Source: Bradyrhizobium sp. sBnM-33 (lineage in GTDB: Bacteria; Pseudomonadota; Alphaproteobacteria; Rhizobiales; Xanthobacteraceae). From it: a stretch of 64,000 nucleotides of DNA. Below, piece after piece: positions 16,789-25,734 of this stretch. The notes beneath the pieces are model-generated. The model was given only the letters and a program-made list of their open reading frames with translations. It had not been told where the DNA came from and searched no databases. The translations under genes were made by a program, and so were the position numbers. Positions within the stretch are counted from its first letter, which is position 1. Every line of letters begins with the position of its first letter. Where the stretch lies: NCBI RefSeq assembly GCF_032917945.1, contig NZ_CP136624.1:868001-932000 (forward strand). Direction: 5' to 3'.

Positions 16789-18675
16789 ATGAGCGCCAAG
16801 CCCAGCATGTCCGCCTCGACCGATTCAGCCGCGCGCTTCGATCATCCGCTGCGCCCGATCTCGTTCGGCACGCCCGCGGTGCATGTCGAGCGTCGCGACG
16901 ACGGCACCATCTATCTGCGCCCGAAAGCGCAACTCCGCGACTATCCGGCGCGCATCACCGACCGCCTGCATCATTGGGCCGCAGCGGCGCCCGATCGGGT
17001 CTTCATGGCCGAGCGCAACGCCGCACGCGGCTGGCGGCAGATCACCTATGCAGAGCTCCTGACGTCGTCGCGGCAGATCGCGTCAGCGCTGCTGGCGCGC
17101 GGGCTTTCGGCAGAAAAGCCGGTCGTCATCCTGTCCGGCAACTCGGTCGATCATGCACTGGTTGCGTTCGGCGCGCTCTATGCCGGCATTCCCTTCTGTC
17201 CGGTATCGCCGGCCTATTCGCTGGTATCGCGGGACTACGGCAAGCTCGGCTACCTGATGAAGCTGTTGACGCCCGGCCTCGTGTTCGTCGACGACGCGAC
17301 GAAATTCGCCGATGCGCTCGCCGCCAATGTGTCGCTTGGCACCGAGATCGCGGCATCGCGCGGCGTGCTAGCAGGACGCGAGGTGACGGCTCTGTCTGAC
17401 CTTATGGCGACACCGCTGCATCCGCGGCTCGACGCGGTGCACGAGACCATCGGCCCGGAAACGATCGCAAAATTCCTGCTGACGTCGGGCTCGACCGGCA
17501 ACCCGAAGGCGGTCATCAACACCCAGCGCATGATCTGCGCCAACCAGGTGATGCTGCGCGAGACGCTGGCGTTCCTGAAGGACGAGCCGCCCGTCATCGT
17601 CGACTGGCTGCCGTGGAATCACACGTTTGGCGGCAATCACAATATCGGGCTGACGCTCTACAATGGCGGCTCGATGTACCTCGACGAAGGCAAGCCAATG
17701 CCCGGCGGCATCGAGGAGACCGTGCGCAATCTGCAGGAGATTTCGCCGACGGTGTATTTCAACGTGCCCAAGGGTTATGAATCGCTATTGCCCTATTTGC
17801 GCGACGATGCAGCCTTGCGCAAAAAATTCTTCGCTCGCCTCCACGCCATGTTCTTCAGTGGCGCGGCGCTGTCGGCCTTCGTCTGGAACAGCCTCGACGA
17901 ATTGTCGGTCCGGGAAACCGGCTATCGCGTGCCGATGCTGACCGGCCTTGGCGCGACCGAGACTGCGCCGTTCTTCATGTCGGTCAATCCGCATACCAGC
18001 CGTTCCGGTCATGTCGGGCTGCCGGTTCTGGGCAATGACGCGAAACTCGTGCCCAATAATGGCAAGCTGGAGGTTCGCGCCAAGGGGCCGAATGTGATGC
18101 CCGGCTACTGGCGTCAGCCTGATATGACGGCGAAGTCTTTCGATGAGGAAGGCTTCTACAAGATGGGCGATGCGCTCAAGCCGGCCGATCCCGATAATTT
18201 CGACGCCGGTTTTGATTTCGACGGCCGCATCGGCGAGGACTTCAAGCTCGCAAGCGGCACCTGGGTCAGCGTCGGCCCGTTGCGGGCGCGCTTTGTCGCG
18301 GCCTGCGCGCCGCTGGCGCGCGACGTCGTGATTGCCGGCATCAACCGCGACGAAATCTCGGCGCTGGTGGTGCTCGATCTCGACGGTTGCCGCCTGATCA
18401 ATCCGACGCTTCCGCATGACGACCTCGCTGCCGCGGCGTCCGACCCGCTGATCGTCGCTGCCTTCCGCGAACGCTTTAAGAAGCTCGTCGCGGGCGCGAC
18501 GGGTTCATCGACCCGGATCATGCGCGCTGTGCTGCTCGATACTCCGCTGTCGATCGATCGCGGCGAGGTCACCGACAAGGGTTCGATCAACCAGCGCGCT
18601 GTTCTGGAGAACCGCAGCGCGCTGATCGAGGAAATCTATTCGCCCGCGCCACCGGCGCAGGTGATCACGCTGTAA
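16789..18675 (+). CDS. couA: Feruloyl/p-coumaroyl-CoA synthetase (CouA-like)
   Basis: A 628-residue adenylate-forming ligase. The AMP-binding P-loop LLTSGSTGNPKA is at residues 230-241. LPWNHTFGGNHNIGLTLYNGGS (from about residue 271), LTGLGATETAPF and GEDFKLASGTWVSVGPLR are typical of the feruloyl-CoA synthase branch, which has a C-terminal region different from ordinary acyl-CoA ligases. It would activate hydroxycinnamates with ATP and CoA. Cotranscribed with couB (1-bp gap) and probably with the SDR and thioesterase genes that follow. Exact substrate preference is inferred from context. Confidence 0.85.
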   Translation: MSAKPSMSASTDSAARFDHPLRPISFGTPAVHVERRDDGTIYLRPKAQLRDYPARITDRLHHWAAAAPDRVFMAERNAARGWRQITYAELLTSSRQIASALLARGLSAEKPVVILSGNSVDHALVAFGALYAGIPFCPVSPAYSLVSRDYGKLGYLMKLLTPGLVFVDDATKFADALAANVSLGTEIAASRGVLAGREVTALSDLMATPLHPRLDAVHETIGPETIAKFLLTSGSTGNPKAVINTQRMICANQVMLRETLAFLKDEPPVIVDWLPWNHTFGGNHNIGLTLYNGGSMYLDEGKPMPGGIEETVRNLQEISPTVYFNVPKGYESLLPYLRDDAALRKKFFARLHAMFFSGAALSAFVWNSLDELSVRETGYRVPMLTGLGATETAPFFMSVNPHTSRSGHVGLPVLGNDAKLVPNNGKLEVRAKGPNVMPGYWRQPDMTAKSFDEEGFYKMGDALKPADPDNFDAGFDFDGRIGEDFKLASGTWVSVGPLRARFVAACAPLARDVVIAGINRDEISALVVLDLDGCRLINPTLPHDDLAAAASDPLIVAAFRERFKKLVAGATGSSTRIMRAVLLDTPLSIDRGEVTDKGSINQRAVLENRSALIEEIYSPAPPAQVITL

Positions 18676-18709
18676 CCGAATTCGCGCAAAGCTTGTCAGG
18701 GAGAGCACC

Positions 18710-19471
18710 ATGCAGTTGAAGGATCAGGCCGCCATCGTCACCGGCGGCGCATCGGGATTGGGCGCTGCGACCGCGCGCCGCCTCGCGGCACAGGGCGCCA
18801 AGGTCGCAGTCTGCGATCTCAACGCCAGCCTTGCAGAGGCTGTCGCGGCCGAGATCGGCGGCGTCGCCGTGATCTGCGACGTCTCCGACGCTGCCTCCGC
18901 GGAAGCTGCGATCGCCAAGGCCGCGGCGGCCCATGGTCCGGCGCGCGTGCTGGTGAACTGCGCCGGCATCGGCGTCGCCAAGCGCGTGATCGGCAAGGAC
19001 GGCCCGATGGCGCTCGGAGATTTCGACAAGGTGATCAAGGTCAACCTGATCGGCTCGTTCAACATGCTGCGGTTGGCGACCGCTCCGATGTCGAAGCTCG
19101 AGCCGCTTGCGACCGGCGAGCGCGGCGTCGTGATCTCGACCGCCTCGGTCGCGGCCTATGACGGCCAGATCGGTCAGTCGGCCTATTCAGCCTCGAAGGG
19201 CGGCATCGTCGCCATGACGCTTCCGATCGCGCGCGAACTGGCGCAGTTCGGGATTCGCGTGCTGACGATCGCGCCCGGCCTGTTCCTCACGCCGCTGCTC
19301 GCCAACCTGCCGCAGGAAGCGCAGGACTCGCTTGCCGCCTCGATCCCGTTCCCGCGCCGCCTCGGTCAAGCCGACGAGTTCGCCTCGCTCGCGCTGCACA
19401 TGATCGACAACCCATATTTGAACGGCGAAGTGGTGCGGCTCGATGCCGCGCTGCGCATGGCGCCGCGGTAG
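18710..19471 (+). CDS. SDR family 3-hydroxyacyl-CoA dehydrogenase-like protein
   Basis: A 253-residue short-chain dehydrogenase. The NAD-binding motif TGGASGLG is at residues 12-19, NCAG at about 83, and the catalytic Tyr-x3-Lys in QSAYSASKGG at about 160. The overall pattern, including the RRLGQADEFASL end region, is like the type II 3-hydroxyacyl-CoA dehydrogenases (HSD10 group). It is 34 bp after couA on the same strand. In this setting it may oxidise the 3-hydroxy-3-arylpropanoyl-CoA made by CouB, giving a CoA-dependent beta-oxidation route. GGGAG precedes the start. Confidence 0.85.
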   Translation: MQLKDQAAIVTGGASGLGAATARRLAAQGAKVAVCDLNASLAEAVAAEIGGVAVICDVSDAASAEAAIAKAAAAHGPARVLVNCAGIGVAKRVIGKDGPMALGDFDKVIKVNLIGSFNMLRLATAPMSKLEPLATGERGVVISTASVAAYDGQIGQSAYSASKGGIVAMTLPIARELAQFGIRVLTIAPGLFLTPLLANLPQEAQDSLAASIPFPRRLGQADEFASLALHMIDNPYLNGEVVRLDAALRMAPR

Positions 19472-19480
19472 GGACCCTTC

Positions 19481-19900
19481 ATGTTCGTCAACCGGCGCGA
19501 CGTGCAGATCCAGTGGGGCGATTGCGACCCCGCCAACATCGTTTACTACCCCCGATATTTCGCGATATTCGACGATTCGACCTCGATCATGTTCGAAGCC
19601 GCCGGCTTTTCGAAACAGGACCTCATCCACAAATATGGCCTGGTCGGCATCCCGATGGTGGACACGCGGGCGAAATTTCATATTCCGTCCACCCATGGCG
19701 ATTGGATCCGGATCGAAAGTCGGATCGAGAGCTTCAAGCGATCGAGCTTCGAGGTCATCCACAACGTGTTCAAGGGGGAGGCATTGGCGATCGAGGCGTT
19801 CGAGACCCGCGTGCTGGTCGGCAAGCACCCGGACGATCCCGCGAAGCTGAAATCGGCGCCGATGCCGCCGGAGATCATCGAGCGATTCATGCGGGGCTGA
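19481..19900 (+). CDS. Acyl-CoA thioesterase, 4-hydroxybenzoyl-CoA thioesterase type
   Basis: A 139-residue hot-dog-fold enzyme. WGDCDPANIVYYPRYFAIFD at residues 12-31 holds the aspartate used as nucleophile in the Pseudomonas 4-hydroxybenzoyl-CoA thioesterase. It starts 9 bp after the SDR stop. Next to CoA ligase, hydratase and dehydrogenase genes, and with pobA in the same locus, the likely role is release of 4-hydroxybenzoate (or vanillate) from its CoA ester. Length and fold blocks are normal. Confidence 0.85.
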   Translation: MFVNRRDVQIQWGDCDPANIVYYPRYFAIFDDSTSIMFEAAGFSKQDLIHKYGLVGIPMVDTRAKFHIPSTHGDWIRIESRIESFKRSSFEVIHNVFKGEALAIEAFETRVLVGKHPDDPAKLKSAPMPPEIIERFMRG

Positions 19901-19988
19901 CTTACTATCCGGCATGACCTAAAGAAGGGGCTGAATTAATCGCCCGGTTTTGCTTAAGACTGCAGATAATAATCCAAGGGAGGAATGA

Positions 19989-21140
19989 ATGAAGAAGGCT
20001 TTTCTTTCCGCGGCGGCCGTCATCGCGGCCCTCGCGCTGCCGGGAGCACCGGTCATTGCACAGACCAATGAAATCACGATCGGTATTACCGTCACCACGA
20101 CCGGTCCCGCAGCCGCTCTCGGTATTCCCGAACGCAACTCGCTCGATTTCGTGCCGAAGGAAATCGGCGGCGTGCCGCTCAAGATCATCGTGCTCGATGA
20201 CGGCGGCGATCCGACCGCGGCGACCACCAATGCACGGCGCTTCGTAACCGAATCGAAGGCCGACATCATCATGGGCTCCTCGACAACACCTCCGACGGTT
20301 GCGGTTTCTACGGTTGCGAACGAGGCGGGGATTCCGCATTTCGGCCTGGCGCCGCTCCCCATCAACGAGGCGCGCATGAAGTGGTCGGTCGCGATGCCGC
20401 AGCCGATCCCGATTATGGGCAAGGTGCTGTACGAGCACATGAAGGCGCATGGCATCAAGACCGTCGGCTATATCGGCTACTCCGATTCCTACGGCGATCT
20501 CTGGGTCAACGACTTCAAGACCCAGGCCGTTCCCATGGGCCTGACCATGGTTACCGAAGAGCGCTTCGCCCGCCCGGATACGTCGGTCGCGGGCCAGGTG
20601 CTGAAGCTGGTCGCCGCCAATCCCGACGCCATTCTCATCGGCGCCTCCGGCACCGCCGCGGCACTGCCGCAGACCACGCTGCGCGAGCGTGGCTACAAGG
20701 GCCTGATCTATCAGACTCACGGCGCCGCCAGCATGGACTTCATCCGCATCGCGGGGCCTGCGGCGGAAGGCGTGATCATGGCTTCCGGTCCGGTGATGTC
20801 GCCGGAGTCCCAGCCCGACAGCGCGCTGACCAAGAAGCCGGGGCTGGCGCTCAACACCGCCTATGAAGCCAAGTATGGCGCCAACAGCCGCAGCCAGTTC
20901 GCCGGCCATTCCTACGACGCCTTTGAAGTGCTCAAGCGCGTGATACCGGTGGCGCTGAAGAAGGCCAAGCCGGGCACGCCGGAATTCCGCGAGGCGATCC
21001 GTCTGGCGCTGATCTCGGAGAAGGAAATCGCGGCGAGCCAAGGCGTCTACAACTTCACCGAAAAGGATCGCTACGGCCTCGACGACCGCTCGCGCATTAT
21101 CCTGACCGTGAAGGACGGCAAGTACGTCCCGGCGAAGTGA
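19989..21140 (+). CDS. couP: ABC transporter substrate-binding protein, Liv type (CouP-like)
   Basis: A 383-residue periplasmic binding protein of the branched-chain amino acid receptor (peripla_BP_6) family with a signal peptide cleaved near APVIAQ. Lobe segments ITIGITVTTTGPAAALGIPERN and GSSTTPPTVAVSTVANEAGIPH contain the serine/threonine residues that hold the ligand carboxylate. GGAGGAATG gives a good RBS. In R. palustris CouP binds phenylpropanoids and lies with couAB and a Liv-type transporter. The matching permease/ATPase genes here are on the opposite strand 2 kb away, with a pseudogene and an ORFan in between. Confidence 0.82.
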   Translation: MKKAFLSAAAVIAALALPGAPVIAQTNEITIGITVTTTGPAAALGIPERNSLDFVPKEIGGVPLKIIVLDDGGDPTAATTNARRFVTESKADIIMGSSTTPPTVAVSTVANEAGIPHFGLAPLPINEARMKWSVAMPQPIPIMGKVLYEHMKAHGIKTVGYIGYSDSYGDLWVNDFKTQAVPMGLTMVTEERFARPDTSVAGQVLKLVAANPDAILIGASGTAAALPQTTLRERGYKGLIYQTHGAASMDFIRIAGPAAEGVIMASGPVMSPESQPDSALTKKPGLALNTAYEAKYGANSRSQFAGHSYDAFEVLKRVIPVALKKAKPGTPEFREAIRLALISEKEIAASQGVYNFTEKDRYGLDDRSRIILTVKDGKYVPAK

Positions 21141-21232
21141 GGGAAGGCAACGATTGAACCCTCAATGGTGAGGAGGCGCCAATGGGTCCGCGCGAATGCG
21201 GCCCGACGGCAGCTACTCTGGATGGGGTCTGA

Positions 21233-21270
21233 CAGGGTGGGACGGCGCGAAGAGCGCCTTCCCACCCTAC
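21233..21270. repeat. Palindromic repeat, family D (short)
   Basis: CAGGGTGGGACGGCGC and GCGCCTTCCCACCCTAC are near-perfect complements around a short AAGA loop. It abuts the 3' end of the decayed EAL gene and supplies its last stop codon. Confidence 0.7.
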
Positions 21271-21812
21271 TTCTGGAAATTGAGCGGCGACAGATTGACC
21301 GCGACGCAGGGGACGTTGAGTCCGGCCTGGCCATCTGCCGGCAGGCTTCGCGGATCGCCCATCGACCGATCTGCTCAATCAGGCCGCACTCCTCAGCAGC
21401 GGGATGAACTTGAGGGAGAGACCTCGCCGAGTACAGGGGCGGGCCAGCGCGCTAGCGCCTCGACGCGATATAGGACGCCGCCGATCGTCCTGGTCTGCGG
21501 CTGATAGTGCAGCGTCAGCCCATCGCTTGCATTGGCCTGGCATAGCGCCGCGTTGTAGACGACCCGCTGTTCGGCGAGCCTGTTCATGTCGGCGCTAAAA
21601 GAAGCGGTGGGTGCAACGGCCTATCTGCCTGGCCCTGTACATCGCCGCGTCCGCTTGCTGCATCAGGGTGTCGATATCGGTGGCGTTGTCCGGATAGATG
21701 CTGATGCCCATGCTGGCTGCAATCGTTACCTGCCTGTTGTCGATCCAAAGTGGCGTCGCCAAGGCTTCGGTGATGTTCGATGCGACAGCGAAGCTCTCGC
21801 GATGCGCCGGGC
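21259..21812 (-). pseudogene. Decayed GGDEF-EAL protein gene, truncated and frameshifted
   Basis: Read on the minus strand, three or more frames carry consecutive pieces of a cyclic-di-GMP enzyme. They are: the end of a GGDEF domain (VTIAASMGISIYPDNATDID then LMQQADAAMYRAR); a stop and frame change near 21597; the start of an EAL domain (GLTLHYQPQ...VEALARW); a frame change near 21415 into KFIPLL; and further shifts into CGLIEQIGRWAIREACRQMA and LNVPCVAVNLSPLNFQ. The gene is truncated at both ends: no catalytic GGDEF motif, and the remainder of EAL is missing. It is not the intact homologue at 27597. A family D repeat closes its 3' end. Confidence 0.8.
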
Positions 21813-21971
21813 GTTTCCCTACTCATAAGCACTGTAACAGGCTTAGGCAGTTACAAAAAGTGAATTTTGGAGGGTTGCAGTTCGAGCCGAAGGCTGTTGC
21901 GCGCATGCTTCGAGTGTCGTTGCTTTATCGGGTGGAGTGGGCTGGGAGATTTGTTCGAAAGGACGCTCCCG

Positions 21972-22931
21972 ATGGCACGACAGCAGATTGAGAGGTTAGA
22001 TTTCGCAGACCCGAGCAGGATGACGCATCTCCGAATGGATCAGGAAATCGGATCTTGTTCTGGCGCAGGAGTTTATTTCAAGTTTTGCGAAAGCTGCCAC
22101 CATATGGCGGCGGCAATTACCCGGACCGTAGCCGACGCGATCCGGCCTCCTGATCATTTCTTCGGATCGCGTGCAAGGGCCGCATCTTTCACGATCGCGG
22201 ACCTGAGGTTTGCCTGGGTCGGTGTCGTGGTAGGCATCGCCGGGTTGGCTGCGCTGCTTTTTTTCGTCTGGAGCGAAATTGGAGCAGGCACGGTAGGTGC
22301 GACCGAACGGCGCGCAGATCTTTCCAGCCCGGCCGCCGTCCCTTGGGTTGAAACGCAGGCTGAGAGGATGGAAGCGATAAGACGACGTGGTCTGGATTTG
22401 TTGCGGGCGGACATTCCCGAAGACGAGCCGTCCCAATCGTTAGCGCGCGGTGACCGCCTCGAACTCTACGACGGGACCATAAAGCCAGTCATGCGCATCG
22501 CAACGGCCGGCGAGGGCAACAACAACGTTGCAGCACCGGCTCCGTTGCCGGCAGAGCCTGCTGCGAGCAAACCTGCCAAAGCAAAAGCAAAGGAGAAGCA
22601 TGCAGTGAAGGCGCGTCCGGCGCATGGTGGTCATGCGCGGCGTGCTTCAAGGTATTCCCGTGATCGGGTCAGGGTGGTACACGCCAAGAACGTGCAAGCC
22701 GAGCCGCAGATGACCTCAGCCGGCGGACTGCAGGCAGACCGGGCGCCGCCGGAGGAGAACAAGTCGTTCGGCTGGTTCAAGCGGCTGCCGGACACGATCG
22801 TGCCGTCCTCGTGGATAGGCGGCTGGGATAACCTGTGGGCGAAAGGAAATGGCGGTGGAAGTTCATCCTGCAGCCCGTCTGTAAATCCGGCCACAGGATG
22901 CCCGCGGGAGGTTCAAGCCGGCCCGCGATAG
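21972..22931 (+). CDS. Hypothetical single-pass membrane protein
   Basis: About 319 residues from ATG 21972, with AAAGGA about 8 bp upstream; the open frame extends to 21867. A single membrane segment (FAWVGVVVGIAGLAALLFFVW, about residues 80-100) is followed by a Lys/Ala/Pro-rich stretch (EPAASKPAKAKAKEKHAVKARP) and a basic, low-complexity tail with WFKRLPD and WIGGWDNLWAKG. I do not recognise a family. Local base composition is a little less GC-rich than the neighbours. It lies between a pseudogene and the liv genes, so it may be a recent arrival. Likely real but not certain. Confidence 0.5.
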   Translation: MARQQIERLDFADPSRMTHLRMDQEIGSCSGAGVYFKFCESCHHMAAAITRTVADAIRPPDHFFGSRARAASFTIADLRFAWVGVVVGIAGLAALLFFVWSEIGAGTVGATERRADLSSPAAVPWVETQAERMEAIRRRGLDLLRADIPEDEPSQSLARGDRLELYDGTIKPVMRIATAGEGNNNVAAPAPLPAEPAASKPAKAKAKEKHAVKARPAHGGHARRASRYSRDRVRVVHAKNVQAEPQMTSAGGLQADRAPPEENKSFGWFKRLPDTIVPSSWIGGWDNLWAKGNGGGSSSCSPSVNPATGCPREVQAGPR

Positions 22932-23231
22932 CGGTCCACAAGTGGCGCCTGCAATTGACCAAGACGTCCTCCAGCTGCGTGGCTGAGAAACCCGTAAAGG
23001 ACTTGAGATGCGAGAACGCGGCGGCAGAGACCGTCATCGTCTCGCTGCCGGGCGGCAGTCGAAGGATCCGGTCGAACAGATACGAAAGGTCTGTGACAGA
23101 AACAGGCTGCCATACCTTTGCTAATGGCCCTTCGCGTCATTCACGGCGGCGCAGCAATTCAGTCGCTCTTGGAGCGAAGCGAACATTCAGCGAGTTGCAA
23201 TTACCGAACCGAATTTATGAGTACGTGCCGC
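22932..23231. other. Intergenic region with possible coding relic
   Basis: No convincing intact gene. On the minus strand an uninterrupted stretch (about 22900-23090) reads FDRILRLPPGSETMTVS then SHLKSFTGFSATQLEDVLVNC, which has protein-like composition but no start, no RBS and no family I recognise. It may be the remains of a gene whose other parts are lost. Confidence 0.35.
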
Positions 23232-23963
23232 CTATATCCCGCTTGCCCCCTCATGCTGGAAGCCGAGATAGCTCGCCGCGACGCGCTGGTTGCTGGCGAT
23301 ATCCTTCGCCGATCCTGACAGGATGAATTCGCCGAGTTCCATGACGTAGGCGCGGTCGGCGATTTTGAGCGCCGCTTGCGCATTCTGTTCGACCAGCAGC
23401 ACCGACACGCCGGCGGCACGCAATTCGCCGATGGTGCGGAAAATGTCGGCCACGATGATCGGCGCGAGACCAAGGCTCGGTTCGTCCAGCATCAACAGTT
23501 TTGGCGCGCCCATCAGGGCGCGACCCATCGCCAGCATCTGCTGCTCGCCGCCGGAGAGCGTGCCCGCCAATTGCTTGCGCCGCTCCTTGAGCCGTGGAAA
23601 CAGCGCATAGACGCGCTCGAATGATCTTGCTGCCGTCGCCTTCGGAATCCGGAAGGCGCCGAGCTGCAGATTGTCCTCGACGTTCATAGTGCCGAACAAT
23701 TCGCGGTGCTCCGGCACGAGACAGAGGCCCGCCGCGACGCGATCCTCGATGTCGAGCGGGGTCATATCGGTGCCGGCGAAGGCGGTGGCGCCCTTGAGCG
23801 GCAGAACGCCCATGATGGCATTCAGCAGCGTGGTCTTGCCGGCGCCGTTGGCGCCGATGATGGTGACGATCTCATCGTCGGCGACGTCGAGCGAAACCGA
23901 GCGTACAGCTTCGACCTTGCCGTAGGAAACATGGGCGTCGGAGACCGATAACAGCGCACTCAT
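23232..23963 (-). CDS. Liv-type ABC transporter ATP-binding protein (LivF-like)
   Basis: A 243-residue ATPase. Walker A GANGAGKTT near residue 38, signature LSGGEQQMLAMGRAL near 135, Walker B LLMLDEPSLGLAP near 155. The true start is [16 protein letters not shown] at 23963, overlapping the stop of the fused permease-ATPase gene by four bases (ATGA overlap). A longer open frame to 24224 is out-of-frame read-through of the upstream gene. It pairs with LivG-type and permease parts of the phenylpropanoid-associated transporter. Confidence 0.9.
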   Translation of the reverse strand: MSALLSVSDAHVSYGKVEAVRSVSLDVADDEIVTIIGANGAGKTTLLNAIMGVLPLKGATAFAGTDMTPLDIEDRVAAGLCLVPEHRELFGTMNVEDNLQLGAFRIPKATAARSFERVYALFPRLKERRKQLAGTLSGGEQQMLAMGRALMGAPKLLMLDEPSLGLAPIIVADIFRTIGELRAAGVSVLLVEQNAQAALKIADRAYVMELGEFILSGSAKDIASNQRVAASYLGFQHEGASGI

Positions 23964-25729
23964 GCGGTAGCTCCGAGATAGGCCTTGATCACATCGGGAT
24001 TGGTTTTGATCGCAGCCGGCGTGCCCTCGGCGATCTTGGTGCCGAAATCCAGCACGACGACGCGGTCGGCGAGATCCATCACAAAGCCCATGTCGTGCTC
24101 GACCAGCAGCACCGACATGCCGCCGTCGCGCAATTGACGGAGCAGCGCAGCGAGCCGCTGCTTTTCCATGTGGCGCAGTCCCGCGGCCGGCTCGTCGAGC
24201 AGCAGCAGCAATGGATCGACGCACAGCGCGCGTGCAATCTCGACAATGCGCTGCTGGCCGAGCGACAGGCTTCCTGCCAACTGGTCGATCTGGTCGCCAA
24301 GACCGACGCGTTCGATCTGGCGCGCGGCTTCCGCCAGCAATTTCGCCTCGTCGGTCCGGTCGAGCCGGAACATGCTGGAGATCGCGCCCGCAGACCCTCG
24401 CAGATACGCGCCGATCGCGACGTTCTCCAGCACGGTCATGTCAGGCACCAGCTTGACGTGCTGGAAGGTACGCGCGACGCCGAGTTTTACCACCTCCTGC
24501 GGCGGAGCGTTGTCGACCTTGTGACCGAGCACCGAGATGGTGCCGCCGGTCGTCGTCAGCACGCCCGTGATCAGGTTGAAGGTCGTGCTCTTGCCGGCGC
24601 CGTTGGGGCCGATCAGGGCGACGATCTCACGGGAGCGGACGTCGAAGGAAACATCGTTGACGGCGATCACGCCGCCGAACTGCTTGCGCGCCTTCTCGAT
24701 CTGCAGCAGCACGGCGGACGAAGCCTGTGCGCGCACCGGCGTGGCAAGCGGAAGCGACGTATCTGGCATCCTGCGATTCGACTTGATCGGCAGTCGCGAC
24801 ATCAGCCAGGGCCAGACGCCGGTCGGCGCCAGTTGCAGCAGAACGACCAGCAGGATGCCGAACACAATGGTCTCGAGTTGGCTCTGGCCGCCGAAGATAT
24901 AGGGCAGATAGCTCTGCAGGATCTCCTTCAGGATCACGACGATGCCGGCGCCGAGCACCGCGCCCCAGACATAGCCGGCGCCGCCGACCACGGCGATGAA
25001 CAGATACTCGATGCCGGCATGCGCGCCGAACGGGGTCGGGTTGGCCGCGCGCTGGAAATGCGCATAGAGCCAGCCCGAGAGGCCGGCGAGAACCGCCGCA
25101 TAAACGAATACCAGCAGCTTGGCGCGCGGTGTCTGCACGCCGAACGCTTCGCCGGCGATGTGCCCGCGCCGCAGCGCGCGGATCGCGCGACCGGTGCGGG
25201 AGTCCAGGAGGTTCATGGTCAGCAATGCCGAGACCAGCACCGCAATCCAGATCACGAAATAGATTGTGCCGGGCTCGAGCATCCGGAAGGTGCCGATCGA
25301 GAGCGGCGGGATGCCGGAGATGCCGTCATTGCGGCCGAGGAATTCCAGTTTGCTGAACAGGTAAAACAGGCCGATGCCCCACGCGATGGTGCCGAGCGGC
25401 AGATAATGGCCGGACAACCGCACCGTGACGATACCGAGCAGGACGGCGGCGATGCCGCTGACCACGAGCGAGAGCGGCAGCGTCAGCCATGGCGAGACGC
25501 CATAGGCCGTGGTCAATACCGCCGTGGTATAGGCGCCGAAGCCACAGAAGGCTGCCTGGCCGAACGAGGTGAGGCCGCCGACGCCGGTCAAGATCACGAG
25601 GCCCATCGCCACCAGTGCGGCGAGGCCGATATTGTTGAGCAGCACGATCCAGAATGGCGGGACGCCCGGAATGAACGGGATCGCTGCCATTACGAGCGCG
25701 AAGACGATGAGAGGGGTGCGCTGGTTCAT
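23960..25729 (-). CDS. Fused Liv-type ABC permease and ATP-binding protein (LivM-LivG)
   Basis: A 589-residue fusion. Residues 1 to about 310 are a LivM-type permease ([57 protein letters not shown]). Residues about 340-589 are a LivG-type ATPase with Walker [10 protein letters not shown] at 374-382, signature [16 protein letters not shown], Walker [12 protein letters not shown] and the LivG-typical end [14 protein letters not shown]. No stop or frameshift separates the halves. ATG 25729 is the start; upstream open sequence to 26884 overlaps the livH-type gene out of frame. Cotranscribed with livH (5-bp gap) and livF-type genes. Confidence 0.92.
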   Translation of the reverse strand: MNQRTPLIVFALVMAAIPFIPGVPPFWIVLLNNIGLAALVAMGLVILTGVGGLTSFGQAAFCGFGAYTTAVLTTAYGVSPWLTLPLSLVVSGIAAVLLGIVTVRLSGHYLPLGTIAWGIGLFYLFSKLEFLGRNDGISGIPPLSIGTFRMLEPGTIYFVIWIAVLVSALLTMNLLDSRTGRAIRALRRGHIAGEAFGVQTPRAKLLVFVYAAVLAGLSGWLYAHFQRAANPTPFGAHAGIEYLFIAVVGGAGYVWGAVLGAGIVVILKEILQSYLPYIFGGQSQLETIVFGILLVVLLQLAPTGVWPWLMSRLPIKSNRRMPDTSLPLATPVRAQASSAVLLQIEKARKQFGGVIAVNDVSFDVRSREIVALIGPNGAGKSTTFNLITGVLTTTGGTISVLGHKVDNAPPQEVVKLGVARTFQHVKLVPDMTVLENVAIGAYLRGSAGAISSMFRLDRTDEAKLLAEAARQIERVGLGDQIDQLAGSLSLGQQRIVEIARALCVDPLLLLLDEPAAGLRHMEKQRLAALLRQLRDGGMSVLLVEHDMGFVMDLADRVVVLDFGTKIAEGTPAAIKTNPDVIKAYLGATA

Positions 25730-25734
25730 CGCCG

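Noticed and set aside
22835..23326. 163-codon plus-strand frame after the unknown membrane protein
   Set aside because: Overlaps the end of that gene and the 3' end of livF; no RBS and no recognisable motif.
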